DNA of 64,000 nucleotides from Streptomyces sp. ML-6 (GTDB taxonomy: Bacteria > Actinomycetota > Actinomycetes > Streptomycetales > Streptomycetaceae): NCBI RefSeq assembly GCF_030116705.1, contig NZ_JAOTIK010000001.1:620001-684000 (forward strand). Direction: 5' to 3'. The translations under genes and the position numbers were made by a program. Of the stretch, positions 42,576 to 51,124 are shown piece after piece (positions within the stretch are counted from its first letter, which is position 1; every line of letters starts with the position of its first letter). The notes under the pieces were generated by a model. That model saw nothing but the letters and a program-made list of their open reading frames with translations. It was not told where the DNA came from and ran no database searches.

Positions 42576-43244
42576 TTGATCTGCCGTCAGACCATGTGTG
42601 TACGCAGGCCCGCGCTCGTCGCGGTCGTCCTGTCCGCGGCCCTGGCCCTGAGCGCGTGCGACGCGGACGGCGGCGGGGACCGTGCCGCCGGGGCGGGGGC
42701 GGGCGGGGGCCCTTCGGTGGTGGCGCCGGGAAAGCCGGGCGAGCCCGCCCGGACCCTGTCCGCGCAGGAGGCCGCGAAGGCCGCCGGGAACGACCGGGCG
42801 AACTCAGCCGACTTCCGCTACGCGCAGATGATGATCCAACACCACGCCCAGGCACTGGAGATGACCGGTCTCGTCCCCGCCCGCGCCGAATCCACCGCGG
42901 TCAAACGGCTGGCCGAGCGCATCGCGGCGGGCCAGAAGCCGGAGATCGGCGCAATGGAGGGATGGCTCACGCACCACGGCGGCAAGAAGCGCGAAACCGC
43001 CCACGACCACGCGGCGATGCCCGGCATGGCCACCCCCGCCCAGTTGAAGCGGTTGCGCGGGGCGAAGGGCACCGCCTTCGACGAACTCTTCCTGAAGCTG
43101 ATGATCACCCACCACCAGGGGGCGGTCACCATGGCGACCGAGGCCCTCGCGGAGGGGAACGACGTGCAGATCGAGGAAATGGCCGGGGACGTCGGCGCAC
43201 AGCAGACGGTGGAGATCAACAGAATGCGCACCATGATGCCCTGA
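42576..43244 (+). CDS. DUF305 domain lipoprotein
   Basis: A 222-residue lipoprotein. The signal peptide ends in the lipobox LALSAC (Cys at about residue 28), then comes a low-complexity Gly/Ala linker. The two DUF305 histidine motifs are FRYAQMMIQHHAQALEMT and LMITHHQGAVTMATEAL, with an AHDHAAMPGMA segment between. DUF305 proteins are ferritin-like, four-helix and often copper- or metal-associated. TTG at 42576 is placed seven bases after GGAGGT. ATG at 42561 overlaps that site and is therefore unlikely. It is divergent from the LVIVD gene. Confidence 0.88.
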   Translation: MICRQTMCVRRPALVAVVLSAALALSACDADGGGDRAAGAGAGGGPSVVAPGKPGEPARTLSAQEAAKAAGNDRANSADFRYAQMMIQHHAQALEMTGLVPARAESTAVKRLAERIAAGQKPEIGAMEGWLTHHGGKKRETAHDHAAMPGMATPAQLKRLRGAKGTAFDELFLKLMITHHQGAVTMATEALAEGNDVQIEEMAGDVGAQQTVEINRMRTMMP

Positions 43245-43508
43245 CCGGGCCCGGCCCCGCGCCACCGTCCCGTCCTGCCCGTGTTCTCCGCCACCGCCCG
43301 CCCGCGTCCCCGGACCACGACCTCACCGGCCTGGGGACATGGGGGTGCGGGGCGCGGGGGCGCGGATGGTCTCCGGGCGCTTTCCGTGGACGACGGCTGC
43401 CACGGTGGCTACGATCCGCGGATGATTACGGCCCTGAACGGCCTGGCCGTGGAGTGATCATGTCCGCCGTCGAGACGCCGCTGACCGGAGCCGGCGCCGG
43501 GAAACGCC

Positions 43509-43889
43509 CTAACGCTCCTCGCCGATGCGCCGCGCCTGGAGGTTCGCCGCGTCGAGGATGCTGTCGAGGAGCCCGGGGAACAACGCCTCCAGGTCATCGC
43601 GGCGCAGCCCGTTCATCTTGGCCGTGCCCCGGTAGGTCTGCTGGACGATCCCGCTCTCGCGCAGCACTCGGAAGTGGTGCGTGGAGGTGGACTTGGACAC
43701 CGGAAGGTCGAAACAGGAGCAGCTGAGTTCCCGTTCGGCGGCGGCCAGTTCGCGGACCACCCGCAGCCGCATCGGATCGGAGAGCGCGTGCAGCACTCCT
43801 TCGACGCGGATCTCGTCCCGCGCGGGATGGTCGAGCACGCGTCCGCCGGCCTCGGCGGCGCTTGCGGCAGGGGCGCTGAGAGGGGTCAC
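43509..43889 (-). CDS. ArsR family winged-helix regulator
   Basis: A 126-residue regulator with LHALSDPMRLRVVRELAAA, then the recognition helix region LPVSKSTSTHHFRVLRESGIV and wing TYRGTAKMNGLRRDD. The SCSCFDLPVSK cysteines sit near helix 3 but do not match the classical ELCVC arsenic site, so metal sensing is uncertain. GTG at 43889 has GGAGCAG upstream. No obvious target lies beside it. The spacer to DUF305 (43245-43508) has no supported gene. Confidence 0.88.
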   Translation of the reverse strand: MTPLSAPAASAAEAGGRVLDHPARDEIRVEGVLHALSDPMRLRVVRELAAAERELSCSCFDLPVSKSTSTHHFRVLRESGIVQQTYRGTAKMNGLRRDDLEALFPGLLDSILDAANLQARRIGEER

Positions 43890-44083
43890 GACTGCTCCGT
43901 TCCTGGCCTGTCCCGGCCTTCCGCGGCCGGTCTCCCGTGATCGGCCCCGGCCCGCTCCCCATACTACGAGACTCATCGTAGTTCGAGACCGGAAGGCCGC
44001 CGCGGGGGCATCCGTCGAGGACCGCCCCCGGCGCCGGGCACCCCGGGCCCGGCCGTCCGGGTCAGCCTGCGAGCAGATCCGGG

Positions 44084-44500
44084 TCAGCCGGTGAGCAGGT
44101 CCGGGTTCTCGGCGAGCGAGGCGAGGTGTCCGGCCGGGTCGGAGATCAGCTTGCGGGCCGCCAGGTCCAGCATCCCGACCACGCCGGTGACCTCCGCCGC
44201 GACGGTGCCGTCCTCCTTGAGGACCTGCTGCGCGACCGTGAACGTCTTCCCCTCGGTGTACACGAACCGGCAGGTCACCCGCACCCGATCACCGCCGCGC
44301 AGCTCCCGCAGGAACTTCACCGTCGTTTCGAGCGCCACCGGCCCCACGCCACTGGCCAGCAGTTTGTCCTGCGGCAGACCGGCCGCGCGCAGCAGCTCCC
44401 AGCGCGCGTGCTCGGCGTACTGCAGATAGACGGCCTGGTTCAGATGGCCCTGGGTGTCGAGTTCGTAGCCTCGGACGGTCACGTCCACATGGAAGGTCAT
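44084..44500 (-). CDS. Acyl-CoA thioesterase (hotdog fold)
   Basis: A 138-residue 4HBT-type protein: VTVRGYELDTQGHLNQAVYLQYAEHARWELL (catalytic Asp region with Tyr/Glu) and FLRELRGGDRVRVTCRF. It would hydrolyse acyl-CoA thioesters in the cytosol, with unknown chain specificity. ATG at 44500. It lies downstream of, and co-directional with, the Old Yellow Enzyme-like gene, with a gap of about 100 bp. YbgC-type proteins are the closest general match. Confidence 0.85.
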   Translation of the reverse strand: MTFHVDVTVRGYELDTQGHLNQAVYLQYAEHARWELLRAAGLPQDKLLASGVGPVALETTVKFLRELRGGDRVRVTCRFVYTEGKTFTVAQQVLKEDGTVAAEVTGVVGMLDLAARKLISDPAGHLASLAENPDLLTG

Positions 44501-44603
44501 GGACGTCCCAACCCCGCGACGCATTCCGCCATTCCCCCGTTCCCCGCCGCCTCGTTCCCCCGCCCCCACCGCCTCGTTTGGGGCAATCGGCCGGAGGGAC
44601 CGG

Positions 44604-45701
44604 TCAGACCGCCCGGAGGTACTGGTCCGGGGTACGGCTCCCAGCGCCCAGTTCACGGGCCGCCTGCTGGGCCCACGACGGGTTGCGCAGCAGTTCGCGC
44701 CCGAGGAGCACCGCGTCCGCCCGCCCCTCGGTGAGGATCTTCTCGGCCTGCTGCGGCTCGGTGATCAGGCCCACCGCCGCCACGGGGAGCGAGGTCTCGT
44801 TCCTGACCCGCTCGGCGAACGGCACCTGGTACCCGGGCCCGGTCTCGATGCGGGCGCGCGGGGCGTTGCCGCCGCTGGAGACGTCCAGCAGGTCGACGCC
44901 GTGCGCCTGGAGCTCCGCGGCCAGCCGCACGGTCTCGTCGACGGTCCAGCCCTCGCGCTCGTCCTCCTCGTTCTCCGTGAGCCAGTCCGTCGCGGAGACG
45001 CGGAAGAAGACCGGCAGTTCCTCCGGCCAGACCTCACGGACCGCGTCGACGACCTGGAGCGCGAGGCGGGCGCGGTTCTCGAAGCTGCCGCCGTACTCGT
45101 CGGTGCGCCGGTTGCTGTGCGGGGAGAGGAACTCGCCGATGAGGTACCCGTGCGCGCCGTGCACCTCGGCGACCTGGAACCCCGCCTCGACCGCGCGGCG
45201 CGCCGCCTCGCGGAACTGGTCGACGATGCCCCGGATCTCCCCGGTGGTCAGCTCGTGCGGCACGGGGTGGCCGTCGCCGAAGGGCAGCGGGCTGGGGCCG
45301 ACGGGCGTCCAGCCGTGCGCCTCGGGTCCGACCGGGTGACCGCCCAGCCAGGGGGCCGCCGTGGACGCCTTGCGCCCGGCATGTGCGAGCTGGATACCGG
45401 GGACGGAGCCCTGCCCCTTGATGAAGTCGGTGATCCGGCGGAGGGCGGCGACCTGGGTGTCGTTCCAGATGCCGAGGTCGGCGGGGCTGATCCGGCCCTC
45501 GGGGCTGACGGCCGTCGCCTCGGTGAGGATGAGCCCGGTGCCGCCGATGGCCCGCGCCGCGAGATGGGCGAAGTGCCAGTCGGTCGCGACGCCCGCGTCC
45601 GGCCCGACGGGAGCGGCGCTGTACTGGCACATGGGTGCCATCCAGACCCGGTTGGGAATGACGAGCGACCGCAGGGTGTAGGGCTCGAAGAGGGCACTCA
45701 C
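44604..45701 (-). CDS. NADH:flavin oxidoreductase, Old Yellow Enzyme family (YqjM-like)
   Basis: A 365-residue FMN enzyme with an N-terminal NRVWMAPMCQYSA (the Cys typical of YqjM-class OYEs), ILTEATAVSPEGRIS, QLAHAGRKAS, EVHGAHGYLIGEFLSPHSNRR (His/His or His/Asn substrate pair then the Arg) and GRELLRNP. It reduces activated alkenes using NAD(P)H. GTG at 45701 has CGGAGCC upstream. The promoter region carries two strong inverted repeats, implying a dedicated repressor that is not encoded next to it. Confidence 0.9.
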   Translation of the reverse strand: MSALFEPYTLRSLVIPNRVWMAPMCQYSAAPVGPDAGVATDWHFAHLAARAIGGTGLILTEATAVSPEGRISPADLGIWNDTQVAALRRITDFIKGQGSVPGIQLAHAGRKASTAAPWLGGHPVGPEAHGWTPVGPSPLPFGDGHPVPHELTTGEIRGIVDQFREAARRAVEAGFQVAEVHGAHGYLIGEFLSPHSNRRTDEYGGSFENRARLALQVVDAVREVWPEELPVFFRVSATDWLTENEEDEREGWTVDETVRLAAELQAHGVDLLDVSSGGNAPRARIETGPGYQVPFAERVRNETSLPVAAVGLITEPQQAEKILTEGRADAVLLGRELLRNPSWAQQAARELGAGSRTPDQYLRAV

Positions 45702-45736
45702 GTCGGGCTCCGTTTCGACGGGTACGAAAAAATCGT

Positions 45737-45758
45737 TAGTACGATACACACCGTACTA
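45737..45758. promoter_or_regulatory. Operator-like palindrome upstream of the OYE gene
   Basis: TAGTACG (45737-45743) and CGTACTA (45752-45758) are perfect 7 bp arms with an 8-base centre, 36-57 bp upstream of the GTG. This region is distinctly AT-richer than its surroundings and should contain the promoter. Confidence 0.6.
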
Positions 45759-45773
45759 CGGCGTCCGTCAAAT

Positions 45774-45789
45774 TACGATACCTCTCGTA
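45774..45789. promoter_or_regulatory. Second inverted repeat of the OYE promoter
   Basis: TACGA (45774-45778) and TCGTA (45785-45789), spaced by 6 bases, share the GTACGA core with the larger palindrome 16 bp away. They may be a second binding site for the same repressor. Confidence 0.45.
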
Positions 45790-45820
45790 CAAGGGTGGGC
45801 CTGGCGGCCCCGAGCCCCCG

Positions 45821-46222
45821 TCACCTGCCTCCGGCCCGCTGCCGCAGCGCGATGCCGGCGTCCGCGTCGTACGCCTGGGTCCAGCTGCGTCCGGCGCCCG
45901 ACCTCCAGGTGACATGGGCGGTGGCCCCGTCGACCCTGATCTCCTCCACCGTCATGGCCCGGTCGCCGTGCCGCACGTCCCCGCGCCGCAGCTCGCGCGC
46001 CCTGACGGTGACGGGCTCCACCGGTCGGGCCCTCTCGGCCTCGTCCGCCGCGCGGACGAGGGCCGCCGCCAGCTCCCGGGCCCGGTCGGGGGTGCAGCTC
46101 AGCGCGAGTTCGCCCGACGGCGCCGAAGCCCTGAGCCCGACCCGTACCCCGGCGGGAGCCACCTCCAGGGACGCCCCGCGCCCATCGCCGTCATCGAACC
46201 CGCTGCCGTGTCCGCCCGTCAT
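45821..46222 (-). CDS. Conserved hypothetical protein (133 aa)
   Basis: I do not recognise the family. The protein is soluble with an Asp/Gly-rich N terminus and alternating strands (ASLEVAPAGVRVGLRA, then DGATAHVTWRSGAGRSWTQAYD), suggesting a small beta-sandwich or double domain, with a helix DRARELAAALVRAADEAER between. ATG at 46222 follows GGAGAG. It stands between the OYE promoter and a methyltransferase gene. Confidence 0.6.
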   Translation of the reverse strand: MTGGHGSGFDDGDGRGASLEVAPAGVRVGLRASAPSGELALSCTPDRARELAAALVRAADEAERARPVEPVTVRARELRRGDVRHGDRAMTVEEIRVDGATAHVTWRSGAGRSWTQAYDADAGIALRQRAGGR

Positions 46223-46387
46223 CGCCGCTCTCCGTTCCTCGCCCGGTCCGCCGGTCGGCCCGGTGCGGCCCGGCGTCCTTCGGCGGGCCCCGGCGCCGAT
46301 CGCCGGGGCCCGCGGCGTGCGCACCGGGCCGGTCATCCAGATTTCAGCACACGGGTTTCAGCACCCGGGTGTTCCGCCGCCGCCCGG

Positions 46388-47164
46388 TCAGCGCTCGGCC
46401 ACGACGAGGTAGAACGTCACGGCCGCCAGGAAGGGGCCGTCGGCGAGGTGGTCCAGCCAGCGCCGGGCCGCCTCCCCGGTGAGGTGTCCGGCCTCGACTG
46501 CCCGCCGTGTGGTGCGCTCCAGGCCGAGGATCCCGTCCGCGGCGCGAACATCCCGGAACACCGAGGTGATCGGGAGGACCGTCGGCACCGCGAATCCGGC
46601 GTCCGCCGCCAGCCGGGGCAGCTGGCTGCCGATGCGGGCGTTGCGGACGGCTTCGTCCGTGACGTACCGCGTGTAGGCCCGCGACAACTCGCCGTCCGGG
46701 TGGTCGACCGTCAGCGTGCCCCAGTCCGGCTCCCCCATGACGAGCCGCCCGCCGGGCCGAAGCACCCGCCGCGCCTCACGGAGCGCCCGGGCGGGATCGG
46801 CGACGTGCTGCAGGACCCGGTCGGTGCGGGCCCGGTCGACGCTGCCGTCCGGCAGCGGGAGTTCATGGAGATCGCCGAGCAGGACGGTCACATTGTCCCG
46901 TCCTGCGGTACGTTCCCCGGCGGTCGCCACCGCGGACTCGTCGTGGTCGACGCCGATCACGGCCCCCGTCGCGGTGACCGCGTCGGCCAGCGCACCGAGA
47001 TCGGTGCCGGGACCGCACCCGAGGTCGGCCACCGTTCGCCCCGGCTCGACCCCGAGTTCGTCGAGCATCCGCTTCTTGTAGGACCGGCCCAGGTCGGTGG
47101 CCGCGACCCGGTCGAGGTAGGCGATCGGATTGGGGACCGTGGTTTCGAATAAGGATGAGTTCAT
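46388..47164 (-). CDS. Class I SAM-dependent methyltransferase
   Basis: A 258-residue methyltransferase with motif I VADLGCGPGTDLGALAD, the acidic end of strand 2 in VIGVDHDESAV, DNVTVLLGDLHELPLPDGS, motif post I and VLRPGGRLVMGEPDWG. The C-terminal part has no special motif. The UbiE/Methyltransf_11 type is the nearest group. The substrate is unknown. ATG at 47164 has no strong ribosome binding site. It is divergent from the GNAT gene. Confidence 0.85.
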   Translation of the reverse strand: MNSSLFETTVPNPIAYLDRVAATDLGRSYKKRMLDELGVEPGRTVADLGCGPGTDLGALADAVTATGAVIGVDHDESAVATAGERTAGRDNVTVLLGDLHELPLPDGSVDRARTDRVLQHVADPARALREARRVLRPGGRLVMGEPDWGTLTVDHPDGELSRAYTRYVTDEAVRNARIGSQLPRLAADAGFAVPTVLPITSVFRDVRAADGILGLERTTRRAVEAGHLTGEAARRWLDHLADGPFLAAVTFYLVVAER

Positions 47165-47339
47165 GGGCCCAGTCAACCAACTCCCGTGCTTCCACGCCTT
47201 TCTGGAAACGTCGGGGGGACAGAATGGGGGCAACCCGGATCGCTCCATGGCCGGTTCTCCGAGTACCACTCACCGTGCGCGCCGTTGGCGGCACCGGGCG
47301 GGGGCGACGCGTTGAGCGTCCTCCGCCCGGGGCCTCCTC

Positions 47340-47362
47340 GGCGGACGTCACGGACGTCCGCC
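47340..47362. promoter_or_regulatory. Inverted repeat in the methyltransferase/GNAT divergent spacer
   Basis: GGCGGACGTC (47340-47349) and GACGTCCGCC (47353-47362) are perfect 10 bp arms with a 3-base loop, 61 bp before the GNAT start. It may be an operator or a leader hairpin. Confidence 0.45.
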
Positions 47363-47422
47363 CGCCGGCCACGAGAAATGTCCGTTGCGGGCCGGTCGCT
47401 TCCCTGCGTAGCGTCACCGACC

Positions 47423-48016
47423 ATGACGACCCCTGCCCTGCGCACCGCACGACTGTGTCTGGATCCGTACACGCCCGGCGACGAGGAGGAATTCGTCGCG
47501 CTCTTCCAGGACGTCCGGGTTTCCCGCTGGATGGGGAACGGGCCCTGCACCGAGGCCGAGGACCGCGCCCTGTTCGGACGGATCTTCAGCAAGGTGTACG
47601 CGCGGGACCTGTTCGACGTGTGGGCGGTCCGGCACGAGGGCCGGTTCGTCGGGCACGCCGAGATCAAGCCGTCCGAGGAGGTGGGCGGCCACGAGATCGT
47701 CTATGCGCTGGCCGTCACCGCGTGGGGGCGCGGGTTCGGCACCGAGATCGCGGAGACTCTGACCGGCTACGGCTTCGGCACGCTCGGGCTCCCCGAGGTG
47801 CACGCCACGGTGGCCGCCGAGAACACCGCGTCCCTGGCCCTGTTGGGCCGAATCGGGTTCCGGCACGTCCGGGACGTGGTGGAGGACGACGGCAGCACGA
47901 CCCGGGTGCTGACCCGTTCCGCCCCGTCCCGCCCCGAAGCCGGCGCCGGCACCGACGCACGAGTCCGACCTCCGTCTGCCACCCGGCCCGGAGTCCCGGA
48001 CGGTCAGCCCCGGTAG
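47423..48016 (+). CDS. GNAT family N-acetyltransferase (RimJ/RimL-like)
   Basis: The first 165 residues of this 197-residue protein form an Acetyltransf_3-type GNAT domain: TARLCLDPYTPGDEEEFVALF, RHEGRFVGHAEIKPSEE, the CoA-binding VTAWGRGFGTEIAETL and NTASLALLGRIGFRHV. The last 30 residues are Pro/Arg-rich and probably disordered. ATG at 47423 lies in a short leader without a strong ribosome binding site. The stop lies 13 bp inside the end of the convergent cupin gene. Confidence 0.82.
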   Translation: MTTPALRTARLCLDPYTPGDEEEFVALFQDVRVSRWMGNGPCTEAEDRALFGRIFSKVYARDLFDVWAVRHEGRFVGHAEIKPSEEVGGHEIVYALAVTAWGRGFGTEIAETLTGYGFGTLGLPEVHATVAAENTASLALLGRIGFRHVRDVVEDDGSTTRVLTRSAPSRPEAGAGTDARVRPPSATRPGVPDGQPR

Positions 48017-48720
48017 ACGTCCAGATAGCCGCACATGCCGAACTTCCCGTGTTCGGAGGGACGTTCCGCGTGCACGCGGGCGTCGGCGAGGTAACCGCCG
48101 TCCCCGCGCTCCAGTGCGTCGAGCCGGTCGCCGGTCGCTGCGGAAGCGGCGGCGGCTCCCCGCCGCCAGCGGCCGCGCCAGTCCTCGATCCGGGGGCGCA
48201 CCAGCGCGGCCGCGGCCCGGTGGAAGGCGGCGAGCGGTGCGGGGTCGCCCGCCTCGGTGGAGGCGCGCAGGGCGAGGAAGCCCTCGATCGCGAGGTCGCG
48301 GCGCGCCCGGGCGGCCCGTTCCTGTTCCGCCCCGGAGCCGTCGACGGGAAGGGCGACCGCCACCCGGTAGGTCTCCGGGTCCGTCAGGCGGTCCGGCGGC
48401 AGGGTGAGCACGGCGTCGCCCGCCTCGGGCAGCCCGCTGTTCTCCATCAGGACGACGACGCGCAGTCCGTCCTCGGCGACGAGCCGGTGGATCGTGCCCG
48501 GTGCGAACCGGACCAGCGCGCCGGGCGACAGCGGTGTCTCCCGGAACCCCGAAGCGGTGAGGGTCTGCACCGAGCCCGTGCCCCCGACCACCACATACCC
48601 CTCGGAGCAGGTCAGGTGGAGATGCGGCGTCCCGCCGCGCAGGCCGTCCGCGGTGGGCCAGTCGTAGACCCGCAGGTGGGACACCGCGACGGCGCCGGGC
48701 AGCCCCTCGAAGGTGGGCAC
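48004..48720 (-). CDS. Cupin domain protein
   Basis: A 238-residue protein. A cupin barrel occupies about 10-105: TPHLHLTCSEGYVVVGGTG (HxH and E of cupin motif 1) and FAPGTIHRLVAEDGLRVVVL (motif 2 His). The C-terminal half is helical (LAIEGFLALRASTEAGD, AFHRAAAALVRPRI) and less typical. GTG at 48720 has GGAGGAG upstream. A LacI-type operator at 48751 suggests carbohydrate control. It might be a sugar isomerase-like or regulatory protein, and no reaction can be named. Confidence 0.75.
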   Translation of the reverse strand: MPTFEGLPGAVAVSHLRVYDWPTADGLRGGTPHLHLTCSEGYVVVGGTGSVQTLTASGFRETPLSPGALVRFAPGTIHRLVAEDGLRVVVLMENSGLPEAGDAVLTLPPDRLTDPETYRVAVALPVDGSGAEQERAARARRDLAIEGFLALRASTEAGDPAPLAAFHRAAAALVRPRIEDWRGRWRRGAAAASAATGDRLDALERGDGGYLADARVHAERPSEHGKFGMCGYLDVYRG

Positions 48721-48750
48721 AGTCGCTCCTCCGCTTTCCGTCCGAACGTT

Positions 48751-48766
48751 TGGCAAGCGCTTTCCA
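48751..48766. promoter_or_regulatory. LacI-type operator upstream of the cupin gene
   Basis: TGGCAAGCGCTTTCCA is a near-perfect palindrome with the central CG of LacI/CcpA-family sites, about 31 bp upstream of the GTG on the minus strand. No LacI gene is adjacent. Confidence 0.55.
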
Positions 48767-48901
48767 CGCCTGTCCGTACCGTACTCGCACCTCCCCGGCC
48801 GCGACAGACCCCGGATGCCGCTGCCACCCCGCGGGCCGGTGTCAGTGGCGGGGTGCAGACTGGCCCTTATCCGACACAACGGCGTTTCGGGAGGTTCGGT
48901 C

Positions 48902-49993
48902 ATGACCGACGTACTGCTCACCGTGGGCACCCGCAAGGGGCTCTTCATCGGGCGCAGGCACGATGGCGCGTGGGAGTTCGACGGCCCGCCGCACTTCAAT
49001 GCGCAGGCGATCTACTCGGTCGCCATCGACACCCGGCGGAAGGTCCCCCGGCTGCTGGTCGGCGGCGACAGTTCGCACTGGGGCCCTTCGGTCTTCCACT
49101 CCGACGACCTGGGCAGGACGTGGGTGGAGCCGCGGCAACCGGCCGTGAAGTTCCCCCGGTTCACCGGGGCTTCGCTGGAGCGGGTCTGGCAGCTGCACCC
49201 GGCGGGCCCCGAGGCGCCCGACGTCGTGTACGCGGGGACGGAGCCCGCCGCACTTTTCCGCTCCGAGGACGGCGGGGAGTCGTTCGAGCTGGTCCGTCCG
49301 CTGTGGGAGCACCCGACCCGTTCGCAGTGGGTGCCCGGCGGTGGTGGGGAGGGGCTGCACACCGTCCTGACGGACCGGAGGAACGCCCGCGCCGTGACCG
49401 TCGCGGTGTCCGCGGCCGGGGTGTTCCGCACCCAGGACGGCGGCGCGAGCTGGACCCCGTCGAACAAAGGGGTGTCGGCGGTCTTCCTGCCCGATCCGAA
49501 TCCGGAGTTCGGCCAGTGCGTCCACAAGGTGACCAGGGACGCGGTCGACCCCGACCGGCTCTATCTCCAGAACCACTGGGGCGTGTTCCGCAGCGACGAT
49601 TCCGGGGACAACTGGACCGACATCGGTCAGGGCCTGCCCTCGGACTTCGGTTTCGCCGCTGCCGCGCACCCGCACCGCCCGAACACGGTGTACGTCTTCC
49701 CGATCAGTGCCGATTCCGACCGGGTACCCGCCGAGCACCGCTGCCGGGTGTTCCGTACCGACGACGCGGGCGGGACCTGGGAGCCGCTGTCGGCCGGTCT
49801 GCCCGACGGTGCCCACTACGGCCCGGTGCTGCGGGACGCCCTGTGCACGGACGACGCCGACCCGGCGGGCGTCTACTTCGGCAATCGCAACGGCGAGGTG
49901 TACGCGAGCGCGGACGACGGGGACAGTTGGCGGCAGCTCGCCTCGCACCTGCCGGACGTCCTCTGCGTGCGGGCGGCGGTCATCGGCACCTGA
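48902..49993 (+). CDS. Asp-box/BNR repeat beta-propeller protein (sialidase-like fold)
   Basis: The 363-residue protein has about six Asp-box motifs: SDDLGRTW, SEDGGESF, TQDGGASW, SDDSGDNW, TDDAGGTW and ADDGDSW. They are separated by propeller blades with LTVGTRKGLFIGR at the start and YAGTEPAALF, LYLQNHWGVF, VYFGNRNGEVY in between. No signal peptide is seen, so it is cytosolic. The catalytic residues of true sialidases (arginine triad, Tyr/Glu) are not evident, so I regard it as a WD40/BNR-like protein of unknown activity. ATG at 48902 follows GGGAGG. Confidence 0.82.
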   Translation: MTDVLLTVGTRKGLFIGRRHDGAWEFDGPPHFNAQAIYSVAIDTRRKVPRLLVGGDSSHWGPSVFHSDDLGRTWVEPRQPAVKFPRFTGASLERVWQLHPAGPEAPDVVYAGTEPAALFRSEDGGESFELVRPLWEHPTRSQWVPGGGGEGLHTVLTDRRNARAVTVAVSAAGVFRTQDGGASWTPSNKGVSAVFLPDPNPEFGQCVHKVTRDAVDPDRLYLQNHWGVFRSDDSGDNWTDIGQGLPSDFGFAAAAHPHRPNTVYVFPISADSDRVPAEHRCRVFRTDDAGGTWEPLSAGLPDGAHYGPVLRDALCTDDADPAGVYFGNRNGEVYASADDGDSWRQLASHLPDVLCVRAAVIGT

Positions 49994-50011
49994 CCACCAG
50001 CATCAGCCGCT

Positions 50012-50061
50012 CCGTACGACCGGTCCCCTCGGCCGGCCCGTACGACCGGTCCCCTCGGCCG
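50012..50061. repeat. 24 bp direct repeat, period 26
   Basis: Two identical copies at 50012-50035 and 50038-50061 in the spacer after the Asp-box gene. The unit contains CGTACGACCGGTCCCC. The rest of the spacer to 50200 shows nothing else. Confidence 0.8.
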
Positions 50062-50200
50062 ATTTCGTTGGGGCGGTCGGCCGGGCCCGGCCCCGTCCTG
50101 GGGGTATCCAGGTGCCCGTGCATGGCTTGTTCCTGTCGGTCATCGGCCCGACTCGAGCCCGGAAAGCGCCGATTGCGCCCGAGGCGCCGAACCTGGTGGC

Positions 50201-50240
50201 GGAACGGCACCGGCTCCTCCGGGGGAGCCGGTGCCGTTCC
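50201..50240. terminator. Strong stem-loop between the Asp-box and ung genes
   Basis: Perfect 17 bp arms (50201-50217 and 50224-50240) with a 6-base loop, between two convergent genes and 23 bp from the ung stop. It could serve both directions. Confidence 0.8.
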
Positions 50241-50263
50241 GTTCCGGACCGCGGGCGGTGGCG

Positions 50264-50941
50264 CTACGGCAGTCGCCAGTCCACCGCCGGGGCGCCCTGG
50301 CCGAGCAGGAGTTCGTTGGTGCGGCTGAACGGGCGCGAGCCGAAGAAACCGCGGTCCGCCGACATGGGCGAGGGGTGCGCGGACTCGATCGCCGGGTAGT
50401 CGCCGAGGAACGGACGAAGGTTACGGGCGTCGCGCCCCCACAGCACGGACACCAGGGGTTTGCCGCGCGCGACCAGTGCCCGGATGGCCTGTTCGGTCAC
50501 TTCCTCCCAGCCCTTGCCCCGGTGGGCGCCCGGCTTGCGGGGGGCCGTGGTGAGCGCCCTGTTCAGCAGCAGCACGCCCTGGCGCGTCCAGGGCGTCAGG
50601 TCGCCGTTGGACGGGCGCGGCAGGCCCAGGTCCGTGTGGAGTTCCCGGAAGATGTTCTCCAGGCTGCCGGGCACCTGGCGGATCTCGGGGGCCACCGAGA
50701 AGCTCAGCCCCATCGCCATTCCGGGTGTCGGATAGGGGTCCTGACCGACGATCAGGACGCGTACCTCGTCGAAGGGCTGCTGGAACGCGCGCAGGACATT
50801 CGCCCCGGCCGGCAGGTAGGTGCGGCCCGCCGCGACCTCCGCCCGCAGGAAGTCGCCCATCGCGGCGATGCGTCCGGCCACGGGGGCGAGTGCCTCGGCC
50901 CAACCGGGCTCTACTACTTCATTCAAGGGTCGTGGTGCCAC
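50264..50941 (-). CDS. ung: Uracil-DNA glycosylase
   Basis: A 225-residue family 1 UDG. The water-activating loop is GQDPYP (D68), the uracil-binding region is [11 protein letters not shown], and the HPSP loop has His at about 189 followed by the leucine loop region [12 protein letters not shown]. It removes uracil from DNA by base excision. The length and motifs are standard. GTG at 50941. It stands alone, with convergent and divergent neighbours. Confidence 0.96.
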   Translation of the reverse strand: MAPRPLNEVVEPGWAEALAPVAGRIAAMGDFLRAEVAAGRTYLPAGANVLRAFQQPFDEVRVLIVGQDPYPTPGMAMGLSFSVAPEIRQVPGSLENIFRELHTDLGLPRPSNGDLTPWTRQGVLLLNRALTTAPRKPGAHRGKGWEEVTEQAIRALVARGKPLVSVLWGRDARNLRPFLGDYPAIESAHPSPMSADRGFFGSRPFSRTNELLLGQGAPAVDWRLP

Positions 50942-51124
50942 GGTGGATCACTCTACCGGCGTAGTCGGACAACTCCCGCTCCGTTCCCACCCGCGCCGGC
51001 CCGCATCACCCCGCATCGGCCCGGAGCCGCCCGCGGAGGCGTGCCGGCCGCTCCCCCGGTTCCGGTCCTCAGGGGTGGGGATAGGCTGCCGCCGTCGTGA
51101 TCCCTTCCCCGTTGGAGCCGGTCC

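Noticed and set aside
43460..43530. Plus-strand frame starting MSAVETPLTG with GGAG upstream, running into the ArsR gene on the other strand
   Set aside because: It continues only as a shadow of the ArsR gene, has no recognisable domain and the upstream spacer shows no promoter. A truncated transporter start is possible but unsupported.
47155..50328. Plus-strand open frame of more than 1000 codons
   Set aside because: It is out of frame with the GNAT, cupin and Asp-box genes, is rich in Arg, Gly and Pro and has no domain. It is an absence-of-stop artefact of high GC.
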